Program-made: the position numbers and the translations under genes
Part shown: piece by piece, positions 13,326-22,456 of the stretch
Numbering within the stretch: position 1 is the first letter of the stretch
Layout of the letters: every line of letters begins with the position of its first letter
The notes under the pieces: model-generated
Database searches by the model: none
Seen by the model: only the letters and a program-made list of their open reading frames with translations
Told to the model about the DNA's origin: nothing
NCBI RefSeq assembly: GCF_900200035.1
Contig: NZ_FZTC01000034.1
Coordinates: 62,001 to 126,000, forward strand
DNA from: Klebsiella grimontii
Lineage (GTDB): Bacteria; Pseudomonadota; Gammaproteobacteria; Enterobacterales; Enterobacteriaceae
Direction: 5' to 3'
Length of the DNA stretch: 64,000 bases

Positions 13326-13385
13326 TTAATATGCTGGGTAGGCGATGATTAACAGGATAAGCAGCATGATGAAGAGTCTCATCAT
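13326..13385 (-). CDS. ibsC: Ibs-type toxic small membrane peptide (19 aa)
   Basis: A 19-residue peptide, MMRLFIMLLILLIIAYPAY, too short for ordinary gene calling. It has the Ibs hallmarks: an MMRL start, a single very hydrophobic transmembrane stretch and a short aromatic tail. Ibs peptides depolarise the inner membrane when overproduced and are silenced by the antisense Sib RNA, encoded opposite here. The start is ATG at 13385, with GGAAAGGG just upstream on the minus strand. The genomic position matches E. coli ibsC. The toxin role is inferred from the family. Confidence 0.8.
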   Translation of the reverse strand: MMRLFIMLLILLIIAYPAY

Positions 13386-13401
13386 CGTCCCTTTCCTTTT
13401 T

Positions 13402-13434
13402 AAAGCCCCTGCTTCGGTAGGGGCTTTCTCGTTT
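13402..13434 (+). terminator. Terminator of the Sib RNA
   Basis: AAAGCCCCT and AGGGGCTTT pair around a GCTTCGGT loop and are followed by CTCGTTT. It ends the plus-strand antisense RNA. Confidence 0.85.
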
Positions 13435-13571
13435 CAGCCCCGCGCTGAGCCCTTATCGTAAATCCCTTTCTTTCAGGCACAACGACATCTGACGGTTTTA
13501 ATCGCCGTTTGCGGCAAGCCTCGCAAAGCGTTTGGAGGGCGACGGGAAATTGCTGAAGGGTCTGTCAGGAG

Positions 13572-13597
13572 AAAAGGGGCAGGTCGATGACCTGCCC
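13572..13597 (-). terminator. Terminator of serA
   Basis: On the minus strand a 9-bp perfect stem, GGGCAGGTC/GACCTGCCC (13577-13597), is followed by CTTTTCTCC. It lies 17 bases after the serA stop. Confidence 0.85.
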
Positions 13598-13613
13598 GCT
13601 GGCAAAAAAGGCG

Positions 13614-14846
13614 TTAGAACAGCAGACGGGCGCGGATGGTGCCAGGAATAGCCTTCATCGCCTGCAGCGCAGCCTGCGCCACATCTTCTTCGGCTTCGAT
13701 ATCAATCACCACGTAGCCCATCTGCGGAGTGGTCTGCAGATACTGCGCCGCGATGTTAATGCCCTGGGCCGCGAAAATCTGGTTAAGCGCGGTCAGTACG
13801 CCCGGACGGTTTTCATGGATATGCAGCAGACGGCGCCCACCGTGCAGCGGCAGAGACACTTCCGGGAAGTTAACCGCGGAGAGCGTTGAACCGTTATCCG
13901 AGTATTTCGCCAGCTTGCCCGCCACTTCCAGGCCGATGTTCTCCTGCGCTTCCTGAGTTGAGCCGCCAATGTGCGGGGTCAGGATAACGTTGTCGAACTC
14001 GCACAGCGGAGAGTTGAACGGATCGCTGTTGGTGGCCGGCTCGGTCGGGAATACGTCGATCGCCGCGCCCGCCAGGTGTTTGCTCGCCAGCGCATCGCAC
14101 AGCGCCGGGATATCCACCACGGTGCCGCGAGAGGCGTTGATCAGCAGAGCGCCGGGCTTCATCAGCGCCAGCTCTTCCGCGCCGATCATGTTCTTCGTCG
14201 AGGCGTTTTCCGGCACGTGCAGACTCACCACATCGCTCATGTTCAACAAATCAGAAAGATGCTGAACCTGAGTGGCGTTACCTAACGGTAGCTTGCTTTC
14301 AATATCGTAGAAATAGACGTGCATCCCCAGCGATTCAGCCAGAATCCCCAGCTGCGTGCCGATATGACCATAGCCGATGATACCCAGCTTTTTACCGCGC
14401 GCTTCAAAGCTGCCGACCGCCAGCTTGTTCCATACGCCGCGGTGCGCTTTAGCGTTTGCCGCCGGTACGCCGCGCAGCATAAGCAGCAGCTCGCCGATTA
14501 CCAGTTCAGCAACGGAACGGGTATTGGAGAACGGGGCGTTAAACACCGGGATACCGCGTTTTGCCGCCGCGTTTAAATCAACCTGGTTGGTGCCGATACA
14601 GAAGCAGCCGACCGCGACCAGCTTCTCCGCCGCCGCGAAGATCTCTTCCGTCAGATGAGTACGGGAACGCAGGCCGATGAAATGGGCATCACGGATGGAC
14701 GCTTTCAGCTCTTCGCTATCCAGCGCGCCTTTATGAAATTCGATATTGGTGTAGCCCGCTGCGCGGAGGCTGTCCACCGCTTTTTGGTGCACACCTTCAA
14801 CCAGCAGAAATTTAATCTTGTCTTTTTCCAGTGATACCTTAGCCAT
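13614..14846 (-). CDS. serA: D-3-phosphoglycerate dehydrogenase
   Basis: First enzyme of serine synthesis: oxidises 3-phosphoglycerate with NAD and is feedback-inhibited by serine. The product is 410 residues, identical in length to E. coli SerA. The NAD motif GYGHIGTQLG is near residue 160, the catalytic His is in TPHIGGST near residue 292, and the C-terminal ACT domain (about 338-410) binds serine. The 14847-15072 region upstream is AT-rich and fits the Lrp control known for serA, but discrete operators were not assigned. Confidence 0.98.
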   Translation of the reverse strand: MAKVSLEKDKIKFLLVEGVHQKAVDSLRAAGYTNIEFHKGALDSEELKASIRDAHFIGLRSRTHLTEEIFAAAEKLVAVGCFCIGTNQVDLNAAAKRGIPVFNAPFSNTRSVAELVIGELLLMLRGVPAANAKAHRGVWNKLAVGSFEARGKKLGIIGYGHIGTQLGILAESLGMHVYFYDIESKLPLGNATQVQHLSDLLNMSDVVSLHVPENASTKNMIGAEELALMKPGALLINASRGTVVDIPALCDALASKHLAGAAIDVFPTEPATNSDPFNSPLCEFDNVILTPHIGGSTQEAQENIGLEVAGKLAKYSDNGSTLSAVNFPEVSLPLHGGRRLLHIHENRPGVLTALNQIFAAQGINIAAQYLQTTPQMGYVVIDIEAEEDVAQAALQAMKAIPGTIRARLLF

Positions 14847-15072
14847 TTCCCCGTCCTGTTTTTGTCTTAACTGATGTCGTGCGGAACGAAAGTTCTTCTC
14901 AGCAACATATCAAAAAAAACTATTGCGGCAATATGAACGTTTGCGTCGGCATCCTGAAGAAATATCAATCAGCGGGAAATAGCAGGACAAAACACCAGAA
15001 AGTAAAAGAAAGGTAGATTGTTACTGAGACAAGGCGCATAAATGTGACAGAAGTCACCAAAATAGGCCTGGA

Positions 15073-15109
15073 GAAAAAATATTTGCGAGGGAGCGATTCG
15101 CTCCCTCGG
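15073..15109 (-). terminator. Terminator of rpiA
   Basis: On the minus strand an 11-bp near-palindrome CGAGGGAGCG...CGCTCCCTCG (15086-15108) is followed by CAAATATTTTTTCTCC. This is a strong intrinsic terminator just after rpiA. Confidence 0.88.
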
Positions 15110-15115
15110 ATCAGA

Positions 15116-15775
15116 CTATTTAGTGATAGTTTTTACACCATCAGCGGTACCAATCAGCGCGACGTCCGCACCGCGATTCGCAAACAGGCCGACGGTCACG
15201 ACGCCCGGAATACCGTTAATGGTATTTTCCAGCGCAATAGCGTCCAGAATTTCCAGACCAAACACATCGAGGATCACGTTACCGTTATCGGTCACGACGC
15301 CCTGACGATACTCCGGACGGCCGCCCAGCTTAACCAGCTGACGCGCTACGGCGCTGCGCGCCATCGGAATCACCTCTACCGGCAGCGGGAATTTACCTAA
15401 AATATCCACCTGCTTGGAAGCATCGGCGATGCAGATAAATTTATCGGCGACCGAGGCGATAATTTTCTCGCGCGTCAGCGCGGCGCCGCCGCCCTTGATC
15501 ATCTGCATATGGCCGTTGATTTCATCAGCGCCGTCCACATAAATACCAAGACGGTCAACGCTGTTCAGATCAAAAACCGTAATACCGAGGCTTTTCAGTT
15601 TTTCAGTAGAGGCGTCGGAGCTGGAAACCGCTCCTTCAATCTGCCCTTTCATGGTACCCAGCGCATCAATAAAGTGCGCCGCCGTCGAGCCCGTGCCGAC
15701 CCCAACGATGGTGCCCGGTTGTACATACTGCAATGCCGCCCAGCCTACTGCTTTTTTCAGTTCATCTTGCGTCAT
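15116..15775 (-). CDS. rpiA: Ribose-5-phosphate isomerase A
   Basis: Interconverts ribose 5-phosphate and ribulose 5-phosphate in the non-oxidative pentose phosphate pathway. The product is 219 residues starting [15 protein letters not shown]. An extension of 39 codons upstream has no family counterpart. [12 protein letters not shown] near residue 25 and DGADEI near residue 81 are the substrate and catalytic motifs. It is divergent from argP across about 170 bases. Confidence 0.97.
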   Translation of the reverse strand: MTQDELKKAVGWAALQYVQPGTIVGVGTGSTAAHFIDALGTMKGQIEGAVSSSDASTEKLKSLGITVFDLNSVDRLGIYVDGADEINGHMQMIKGGGAALTREKIIASVADKFICIADASKQVDILGKFPLPVEVIPMARSAVARQLVKLGGRPEYRQGVVTDNGNVILDVFGLEILDAIALENTINGIPGVVTVGLFANRGADVALIGTADGVKTITK

Positions 15776-15944
15776 GATTATGGTCCGAGATGTGAATTCC
15801 TGTGGCGCATTATAGAACATCCGGGGTGCCATTGTCCCTGCGACGGCGATCACACAACGCAGTCGCCAATTTTTCATCTTCATCAAAAACAAATTTATGT
15901 CATAGTGCGAGTTAACGAAAAGTATTAGGGGGCACGCCAGAGCA

Positions 15945-16838
15945 ATGAAACGACCGGACTACAGAACACTACAGGCGCTGGACGCGGTAATCAGGGAACG
16001 AGGGTTTGAGCGCGCCGCGCAGAAGCTTTGTATTACGCAGTCCGCCGTCTCTCAGCGCATCAAACAGCTGGAAAACATGTTTGGACAGCCGCTGCTGGTG
16101 CGAACCGTACCGCCGCGTCCCACCGAACAGGGGCAAAAGCTGCTGGCCCTGCTGCGTCAGGTTGAGCTGCTGGAAGAGGAGTGGCTGGGCGATGAGCAAA
16201 CCGGCTCCACGCCGCTGCTGCTATCGCTGGCGGTCAACGCCGACAGTCTGGCCACCTGGCTGCTGCCCGCGCTCTCAAGCGTGCTTTCCGACTCCCCGAT
16301 TCGCCTGAACCTGCAGGTGGAAGACGAGACCCGGACTCAGGAACGCCTGCGCCGCGGTGAAGTGGTCGGCGCGGTCAGTATCCAGCCGCAGGCATTGCCA
16401 AGCTGCCTGGTCGATCAGCTCGGCGCCCTCGACTATCTGTTCGTCGCCTCGAAGGAGTTTGCCCAACGCTATTTCCCTAATGGGGTGACCCGCTCGGCGC
16501 TGTTGAAAGCGCCGGTGGTGGCATTCGATCATCTCGATGATATGCATCAGGCCTTTTTGCAGCAGAACTTCGATTTGCCGCCGGGCAGCGTGCCCTGCCA
16601 TATCGTCAACTCGTCTGAAGCCTTCGTGCAGCTGGCCCGCCAGGGAACGACCTGCTGTATGATCCCGCATCTGCAAATTGAAAGAGAGCTGAACAGCGGC
16701 GAGCTTATCAACCTCACGCCGGGCCTGTTCCAGCGCCGGATGCTCTACTGGCACCGTTTTGCGCCGGAAAGCCGCATGATGCGCCGGGTGACCGATGCGC
16801 TGATCGATTACGGCCACAAGGTGTTGAGGCAAGATTAA
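15945..16838 (+). CDS. argP: LysR-type regulator ArgP
   Basis: Transcription factor (IciA/ArgP) that activates argO in response to arginine and represses it with lysine; it also affects several lysine and nitrogen genes in E. coli. The product is 297 residues with an N-terminal winged HTH ([19 protein letters not shown], about 18-37) and a LysR substrate domain. Its main known target argO is encoded 7.5 kb downstream. It reads divergently from rpiA. Confidence 0.96.
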   Translation: MKRPDYRTLQALDAVIRERGFERAAQKLCITQSAVSQRIKQLENMFGQPLLVRTVPPRPTEQGQKLLALLRQVELLEEEWLGDEQTGSTPLLLSLAVNADSLATWLLPALSSVLSDSPIRLNLQVEDETRTQERLRRGEVVGAVSIQPQALPSCLVDQLGALDYLFVASKEFAQRYFPNGVTRSALLKAPVVAFDHLDDMHQAFLQQNFDLPPGSVPCHIVNSSEAFVQLARQGTTCCMIPHLQIERELNSGELINLTPGLFQRRMLYWHRFAPESRMMRRVTDALIDYGHKVLRQD

Positions 16839-16897
16839 CCCCCGCAAGCAGGCCGGAGTCATCCGGCCCGTGTGACCCACTATCCTCTTCTCATATC

Positions 16898-16913
16898 TTT
16901 GAAATACATCACA
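16898..16913. promoter_or_regulatory. Candidate CRP site upstream of scpA
   Basis: TTTGA-N6-TCACA matches the CRP consensus TGTGA-N6-TCACA at 9 of 10 core positions. It lies about 125 bases before the scpA start, in a suitable place to activate the operon. The promoter hexamers are not clear. Confidence 0.4.
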
Positions 16914-16992
16914 AAATAAAACATTCTATCCGGCAAAAAACGACGCATCGATGGCTGTTTTTTGCTGGCGACAGGGCCGATGAAAAAGCTCA

Positions 16993-17028
16993 CCGTATTC
17001 GCAATACCCCATTTTATTGCGAATACGG
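16993..17028 (+). promoter_or_regulatory. Strong hairpin overlapping the scpA ribosome-binding site
   Basis: A perfect 14-bp inverted repeat, CCGTATTCGCAATA and TATTGCGAATACGG, encloses an 8-base loop. The right arm ends in GG of the GGAG Shine-Dalgarno (17027-17030), which lies 6 bases before the scpA ATG. No T-run follows. In RNA it would tie up the ribosome-binding site; in DNA it would be a good dyad operator. Confidence 0.7.
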
Positions 17029-17036
17029 AGCACAAC

Positions 17037-19181
17037 ATGTCTGAGTTGCAGGAGTGGCAAACGCTCGCCAACAAAGAGCTTAGCCGGCGAGAAAAAACCG
17101 TCGACGACCTGGTCAAACAGACGGCAGAGGGCATTGCCGTTAAGCCGCTGTATACCGAAGCCGATCTTGATAATCTGGAAGTGACCGGCACCCTGCCCGG
17201 CCTGCCGCCTTACGTTCGCGGCCCGCGCGCCACCATGTACACCGCACAGCCGTGGACCATCCGCCAGTACGCCGGTTTCTCTACCGCCAAAGAGTCCAAC
17301 GCCTTCTATCGCCGCAACCTCGCCGCCGGGCAGAAAGGGCTTTCCGTCGCCTTCGACCTCGCGACCCATCGGGGCTATGACTCCGATAACCCGCGCGTGG
17401 CGGGCGACGTCGGTAAAGCGGGCGTGGCGATCGATACCGTCGAAGATATGAAAATTCTGTTCGATCGGATCCCGCTGGATAAGATGTCCGTGTCGATGAC
17501 CATGAACGGTGCGGTGCTACCGGTGATGGCGTTTTATATCGTCGCGGCGGAAGAACAAGGGGTTGCGTCGGAGCAGCTCACCGGGACAATCCAGAACGAT
17601 ATTCTGAAAGAGTACCTGTGCCGTAACACCTACATTTATCCGCCGAAGCCCTCCATGCGCATTATCGCCGACATCATTGCCTGGTGTTCGGACTACATGC
17701 CGCGCTTTAACACCATCAGCATCAGCGGCTACCACATGGGTGAGGCGGGGGCTAACTGCGTGCAGCAGGTCGCCTTTACGCTGGCGGACGGTATCGAATA
17801 TATCAAGGCCGCGCTCTGCGCCGGGCTGAAAATTGACGACTTCGCTCCGCGCCTGTCGTTTTTCTTCGGCATCGGCATGGATCTGTTTATGAACGTTGCG
17901 ATGCTGCGCGCCGCACGCTACCTGTGGAGCGAAGCGGTGAGCGGCTTCGGCGCCACCAATCCGAAATCCTTAGCCCTGCGCACCCACTGCCAGACCTCCG
18001 GCTGGAGCCTCACCGAGCAGGATCCGTATAACAACGTGATCCGTACCACCATCGAAGCCCTCGGCGCCACGCTTGGCGGCACCCAGTCGCTGCACACCAA
18101 CGCCTTTGACGAGGCGCTCGGCCTGCCCACCGACTTTTCCGCCCGCATCGCGCGTAATACGCAGATCATCATTCAGGAGGAGTCGGAGATCTGCCGCACC
18201 GTGGATCCGCTGGCCGGATCGTATTATGTGGAGTCGCTGACCGATCAAATCGTCAAGCAGGCGCGGGCCATTATTCAACAGATCGCCGAGGCGGGCGGAA
18301 TGGCTAAGGCGATCGAGGCCGGGCTGCCGAAACGGATGATCGAAGAGGCCTCCGCCCGTGAACAGTCGCTGATCGATCAGGGCAAGCGCGTCATCGTCGG
18401 CGTTAATAAGTACAAGCTGGAAAAAGAGGATGAAACGGCGGTGCTGGAGATCGACAACGTCAAGGTGCGCAACGAGCAGATCGCCTCGCTGGAAAAAATC
18501 CGCGCTCAGCGTGACGATGTGACGGTAAAAGCCGCGCTGAACGCCCTCACCCACGCCGCGCAGCATCATGAAAATCTGCTGGCCGCCGCGATCAACGCCG
18601 CTCGCGTTCGCGCCACCCTGGGGGAAATCTCCGACGCGCTGGAGGCGGCGTTTGACCGCTATCTGGTACCCAGCCAGTGCGTCACCGGCGTGATTGCGCA
18701 AAGCTACCATCAGTCGGACACAGCCGCCGGCGAATTTGACGCCATCGTTGCGCAAACCGAACGGTTCCTGATGGATAACGGCCGCCGCCCGCGCATTCTG
18801 ATCGCCAAAATGGGCCAGGATGGCCACGATCGCGGCGCCAAGGTGATCGCCAGCGCCTATTCCGATCTCGGCTTCGACGTTGACCTGAGCCCGATGTTTT
18901 CCACGCCGGAAGAGATTGCTCGTCTGGCGATAGAAAACGACGTGCACGTGGTTGGCGCCTCATCGCTGGCGGCAGGCCACAAAACCCTGATCCCCGAGCT
19001 GGTCGCCGCGCTGAAAAAATGGGGGCGGGAAGATATCTGCGTTATCGCCGGCGGCGTCATCCCGCCGCAGGATTACGCCTTTCTGCAGGCGCGCGGCGTG
19101 GCCGCCATTTACGGCCCCGGCACGCCGATGCTGGAGAGCGTGCGCGACGTCCTGACGAGGATTAGCCAGCATCATGATTAA
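17037..19181 (+). CDS. scpA: Methylmalonyl-CoA mutase (sleeping beauty mutase)
   Basis: Adenosylcobalamin-dependent mutase that converts succinyl-CoA to (R)-methylmalonyl-CoA. The product is 714 residues, as in E. coli Sbm. The frame extends 25 codons upstream through the hairpin, but [20 protein letters not shown] is the family start. The N-terminal TIM-barrel substrate domain carries the TMNGAVLP and [10 protein letters not shown] segments. The C-terminal B12 domain contains DGHDRGAKV (about residues 593-601), with the cobalt-ligating His, plus the downstream [12 protein letters not shown] and [10 protein letters not shown] loops. It overlaps meaB by 8 bases. Confidence 0.98.
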   Translation: MSELQEWQTLANKELSRREKTVDDLVKQTAEGIAVKPLYTEADLDNLEVTGTLPGLPPYVRGPRATMYTAQPWTIRQYAGFSTAKESNAFYRRNLAAGQKGLSVAFDLATHRGYDSDNPRVAGDVGKAGVAIDTVEDMKILFDRIPLDKMSVSMTMNGAVLPVMAFYIVAAEEQGVASEQLTGTIQNDILKEYLCRNTYIYPPKPSMRIIADIIAWCSDYMPRFNTISISGYHMGEAGANCVQQVAFTLADGIEYIKAALCAGLKIDDFAPRLSFFFGIGMDLFMNVAMLRAARYLWSEAVSGFGATNPKSLALRTHCQTSGWSLTEQDPYNNVIRTTIEALGATLGGTQSLHTNAFDEALGLPTDFSARIARNTQIIIQEESEICRTVDPLAGSYYVESLTDQIVKQARAIIQQIAEAGGMAKAIEAGLPKRMIEEASAREQSLIDQGKRVIVGVNKYKLEKEDETAVLEIDNVKVRNEQIASLEKIRAQRDDVTVKAALNALTHAAQHHENLLAAAINAARVRATLGEISDALEAAFDRYLVPSQCVTGVIAQSYHQSDTAAGEFDAIVAQTERFLMDNGRRPRILIAKMGQDGHDRGAKVIASAYSDLGFDVDLSPMFSTPEEIARLAIENDVHVVGASSLAAGHKTLIPELVAALKKWGREDICVIAGGVIPPQDYAFLQARGVAAIYGPGTPMLESVRDVLTRISQHHD

Positions 19182-20169
19182 CTCATCCACCCTGAGCGAC
19201 GCCGTTCGGCGATTACGTTTGGGCGAGCGGGCCACGCTCGCCCAGGCCATGACGCTGGTAGAGAGTCAGCATCCTCGCCACCAGGCGCTGAGCGCCCAGC
19301 TGCTGGATGCGATTATGCCCTTCACCGGCAACGCCCTGCGCCTCGGCGTCACCGGCACGCCGGGAGCCGGAAAGAGTACCTTTCTGGAAGCCTTCGGCAT
19401 GCTGCTGATTCGCCATGGCCTGCGGGTTGCGGTGATCGCGGTCGATCCGAGCAGCCCGGTCAGCGGCGGCAGCATCCTTGGCGACAAAACGCGCATGATC
19501 GACCTGGCGCGATCGGATTCGGCCTTTATCCGCCCGGTGCCCTCCAGCGGCCATCTCGGCGGCACCAGCCTGCGCGCGCGGGAGCTGATACTGCTGTGCG
19601 AAGCGGCGGGCTACGACGTGGTGATTGTCGAAACCGTCGGCGTCGGCCAGTCGGAAACGGAGGTCTCCCGCCTGGTGGACTGCTTTATCTCGCTGCAGAT
19701 CGCCGGCGGCGGTGACGATCTGCAGGGCATCAAGAAAGGGATCATGGAGATGGCGGATATCGTCGTCATCAATAAGGATGATGGCGAGAACCGCGCCAGC
19801 GTCGCCATCACCCGGCATATGTATGAATCCGCCCTGCATATTCTGCGCCGCAAGCACGCCGCGTGGCAGCCGCGCGTTTTGAGCTGTAGCGCGCTGGAGC
19901 GGCGCGGCATCGAAGCCATCTGGCTCGCTGTTCTGGATTTCAAAACAACCCTGACTGACAGCGGCGATCTTGAAAAACTGCGCCAGCGCCAGGCGCTGGA
20001 GTGGCTGCAAAAGCAGACCGAAACCGAGGCGCTGCACCTGCTGTTTGCCCGAACCGACTTCGAGCGCTACTTCCAGCAAACGCTACAGGCGGTGAAAAAC
20101 AACGGCCTCTCGCCGCGCACCGGCCTGCGGCAGATTAGCGAATTCCTTCAGAATCATTACTTTGCGTAA
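19174..20169 (+). CDS. argK: Methylmalonyl-CoA mutase-associated GTPase MeaB (ArgK)
   Basis: G3E-family P-loop GTPase that guards and reloads the B12 mutase. The earlier idea that it is an ArgK kinase is not supported by the family. The product is 331 residues. Walker [10 protein letters not shown] is near residues 60-68, the switch regions follow in [18 protein letters not shown], and [12 protein letters not shown] and the NKDD guanine-specificity motif (near residue 200) are present. It is embedded between scpA and scpB with short overlaps (8 bases with scpA), so all four genes are probably co-translated. Confidence 0.97.
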   Translation: MINSSTLSDAVRRLRLGERATLAQAMTLVESQHPRHQALSAQLLDAIMPFTGNALRLGVTGTPGAGKSTFLEAFGMLLIRHGLRVAVIAVDPSSPVSGGSILGDKTRMIDLARSDSAFIRPVPSSGHLGGTSLRARELILLCEAAGYDVVIVETVGVGQSETEVSRLVDCFISLQIAGGGDDLQGIKKGIMEMADIVVINKDDGENRASVAITRHMYESALHILRRKHAAWQPRVLSCSALERRGIEAIWLAVLDFKTTLTDSGDLEKLRQRQALEWLQKQTETEALHLLFARTDFERYFQQTLQAVKNNGLSPRTGLRQISEFLQNHYFA

Positions 20170-20179
20170 AAGGATATTT

Positions 20180-20965
20180 ATGTCTTATCAATATGTTAAT
20201 GTCGAAATTATCCGGAAGGTTGCGGTCATTGAGTTCAACTATAGCCGCAAGCTCAACGCCTTAAGCAAGGTGTTCATCGACGATCTGATGCAGGCGCTGA
20301 GCGACCTCAACCGGCCGGAAATACGCTGCGTTATTTTACGCGCGCCCGGGGGCGCAAAAGTCTTCTCCGCCGGCCATGATATCCATGAACTGCCCGGTGG
20401 GCGCCGCGATCCGCTCTCCTATGACGATCCGCTGCGTCAGATCACCCGCATGATCCAAAAATATCCGAAACCGGTGATCTCCATGGTCGAAGGAAGCGTT
20501 TGGGGCGGCGCGTTTGAGATGATCATGAGTTCCGATCTGATCATCGCCGCCAGCACGTCCACTTTCTCCATGACGCCGGTGAATCTCGGCGTGCCCTACA
20601 ATCTGGTCGGCATTCACAACCTGACCCGCGACGCCGGTTTTCACATCGTCAAAGAGCTGATTTTCACCGCCCTGCCGATTACCGCCCAGCGCGCGCTGGC
20701 GGTCGGTATTCTCAATCATGTGGTGGACGCCGACGAACTGGAGGATTTTACCTTACAGATGGCGCACCACATCTCCGAGAAGGCGCCGCTGGCGATTGCG
20801 GTCATTAAGGAAGAGCTGCGCGTGCTTGGCGAAGCGCACACCATGAATTCCGATGAGTTCGAACGTATTCAGGGGATGCGCCGCGCCGTCTACGACAGCG
20901 AGGATTATCAGGAAGGCATGAGCGCGTTTATGGAAAAACGTAAACCGGAGTTCGTCGGCCATTAA
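20180..20965 (+). CDS. scpB: Methylmalonyl-CoA decarboxylase
   Basis: Crotonase-fold enzyme that decarboxylates methylmalonyl-CoA to propionyl-CoA. The product is 261 residues beginning MSYQYVNVEIIRK, as in E. coli YgfG, preceded by an AAAGGAT Shine-Dalgarno. A start 6 codons upstream is less likely. The oxyanion-hole segments FSAGHDIHEL (near 64) and EGSVWGGAFEM (near 105) are intact. Confidence 0.97.
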   Translation: MSYQYVNVEIIRKVAVIEFNYSRKLNALSKVFIDDLMQALSDLNRPEIRCVILRAPGGAKVFSAGHDIHELPGGRRDPLSYDDPLRQITRMIQKYPKPVISMVEGSVWGGAFEMIMSSDLIIAASTSTFSMTPVNLGVPYNLVGIHNLTRDAGFHIVKELIFTALPITAQRALAVGILNHVVDADELEDFTLQMAHHISEKAPLAIAVIKEELRVLGEAHTMNSDEFERIQGMRRAVYDSEDYQEGMSAFMEKRKPEFVGH

Positions 20966-20989
20966 TCACGCCGGGTTAAGGAGTGCAAA

Positions 20990-22456
20990 ATGAAACGGAT
21001 GAGCGCCGATGAAGCGGCGGAGATTATCCAGCATGACCAGATGGTGGCGTTCAGCGGGTTCACGCCCGCCGGTTCGCCTAAAGCGCTGCCCGCGGCCATC
21101 GCTCGCCGCGCCGGTGAATTACATCAGGCGCAGCAGCCATTCCAGATCCGCCTGCTGACCGGCGCCTCCATCAGCGCTGCCGCCGATGATGCGCTCTCGG
21201 CGGCCGATGCCGTCTCGTGGCGCGCGCCGTATCAGACCGCCTCCGGCCTGCGGCAAAAAATCAACCAGGGGAAGGTGAATTTTGTCGACCTGCACCTGAG
21301 CGAAGTGGCGCAAATGGTCAACTACGGCTTCTTTGGCGAGATTGATGTCGCGGTGATCGAAGCCTCGGCGCTCGCGCCGGATGGACGGGTCTGGCTCACC
21401 AGCGGCATCGGCAACGCCCCAACCTGGCTGCTGCGGGCGAAGAAAGTGATCATCGAGCTGAATCACTACCACAATCCGCGCGTCGCCGAGCTGGCTGATA
21501 TCGTGATCCCCGGCGCGCCGCCGCGGCGCAACAGCATCGCCATCTTTCATACCATGGATCGCGTGGGCAGCCGGTACGTGCAAATCGATCCGCAAAAGAT
21601 TGTCGCGGTCGTGGAGACCGAACTGCCCGACGCCGGCAACGCGCTTGATAAAATCAATCCCGTGTGCCAGCAAATCGCCGATAACGTGGTCACCTTTCTG
21701 CTGGATGAGATGGCTCGCGGGCGCATCCCGCCTGAATTTCTGCCGCTGCAAAGCGGCGTGGGCAATATCAATAACGCGGTCATGGCGCGGCTGGGTGAGA
21801 ATCCGGATATTCCCGCTTTTATGATGTATTCGGAGGTATTGCAGGAGTCGGTGGTCCATCTGCTGGAAAGCGGGAAAATTACCGGCGTCAGCGCCTCCAG
21901 CCTGACGGTATCCGCCGATGCTTTGCGCAAGATTTACGACAATATGGATTTCTTCGCCAGCCGTATTGTCCTGCGCCCGCAGGAGATCTCCAATAATCCA
22001 GAAATTATCCGCCGCCTCGGGGTTATCGCCCTCAACGTGGGGCTGGAGTTTGATATCTACGGCCACGCCAATTCCACCCACGTGGCCGGGGTGAATCTGA
22101 TGAACGGTATCGGCGGCAGCGGCGATTTTGAGCGCAACGCCTGGCTCTCCATCTTTATGGCCCCCTCCATCGCCAAAGAGGGGAAAATCTCCACCATCGT
22201 GCCGATGTGCAGCCACGTCGATCACAGCGAGCACAGCGTGAAGGTGATCGTGACCGAGCAGGGGATCGCCGACCTGCGCGGGCTATCGCCGCTGCAACGC
22301 GCCCGCGTCATCATTGATAACTGCGCGCACCCGCTCTATCGGGACTATTTACACCGCTACCTGGATAACGCGCCCGGCGGGCATATTCATCACGACCTCA
22401 CCCACGCGTTCGACCTGCATCGTAATCTGCTTGAGCACGGCTCCATGCTCGGCTAG
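20990..22456 (+). CDS. scpC: Propionyl-CoA:succinate CoA transferase
   Basis: Transfers CoA from propionyl-CoA to succinate, closing the cycle that releases propionate. The product is 488 residues, of the acetyl-CoA hydrolase/transferase family. The catalytic Glu is expected in the VTEQGIADLRGL motif region near residue 420, and IYGHANSTHV and GIGGSGDFERNA are conserved. It is 24 bases after scpB with an AAGGAG Shine-Dalgarno, and its end overlaps the stop of the convergent ygfI by four bases. Confidence 0.97.
   Translation: MKRMSADEAAEIIQHDQMVAFSGFTPAGSPKALPAAIARRAGELHQAQQPFQIRLLTGASISAAADDALSAADAVSWRAPYQTASGLRQKINQGKVNFVDLHLSEVAQMVNYGFFGEIDVAVIEASALAPDGRVWLTSGIGNAPTWLLRAKKVIIELNHYHNPRVAELADIVIPGAPPRRNSIAIFHTMDRVGSRYVQIDPQKIVAVVETELPDAGNALDKINPVCQQIADNVVTFLLDEMARGRIPPEFLPLQSGVGNINNAVMARLGENPDIPAFMMYSEVLQESVVHLLESGKITGVSASSLTVSADALRKIYDNMDFFASRIVLRPQEISNNPEIIRRLGVIALNVGLEFDIYGHANSTHVAGVNLMNGIGGSGDFERNAWLSIFMAPSIAKEGKISTIVPMCSHVDHSEHSVKVIVTEQGIADLRGLSPLQRARVIIDNCAHPLYRDYLHRYLDNAPGGHIHHDLTHAFDLHRNLLEHGSMLG

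Larger units (their letters stand above)
13286..13434 (+). ncRNA. Sib-family antisense RNA (antitoxin of Ibs)
   Basis: Plus-strand RNA of about 150 nt covering the whole ibs gene on the other strand. It is bounded by a strong promoter and by the intrinsic terminator at 13402-13434. Near its 5' end AGGGAGG and CCTCCCT (13293-13299 and 13304-13310) form a 7-bp stem with a CGAA loop, a feature of Sib RNAs. E. coli has SibC/IbsC at exactly this site between ygfA (fau) and serA. The exact ends are inferred. Confidence 0.8.

Noticed and set aside
17970-18947. 325-codon minus-strand frame inside scpA
   Set aside because: Shadow of scpA. The same applies to the large antisense frames opposite ubiI, ubiH, tktA, speA, galP and speC.
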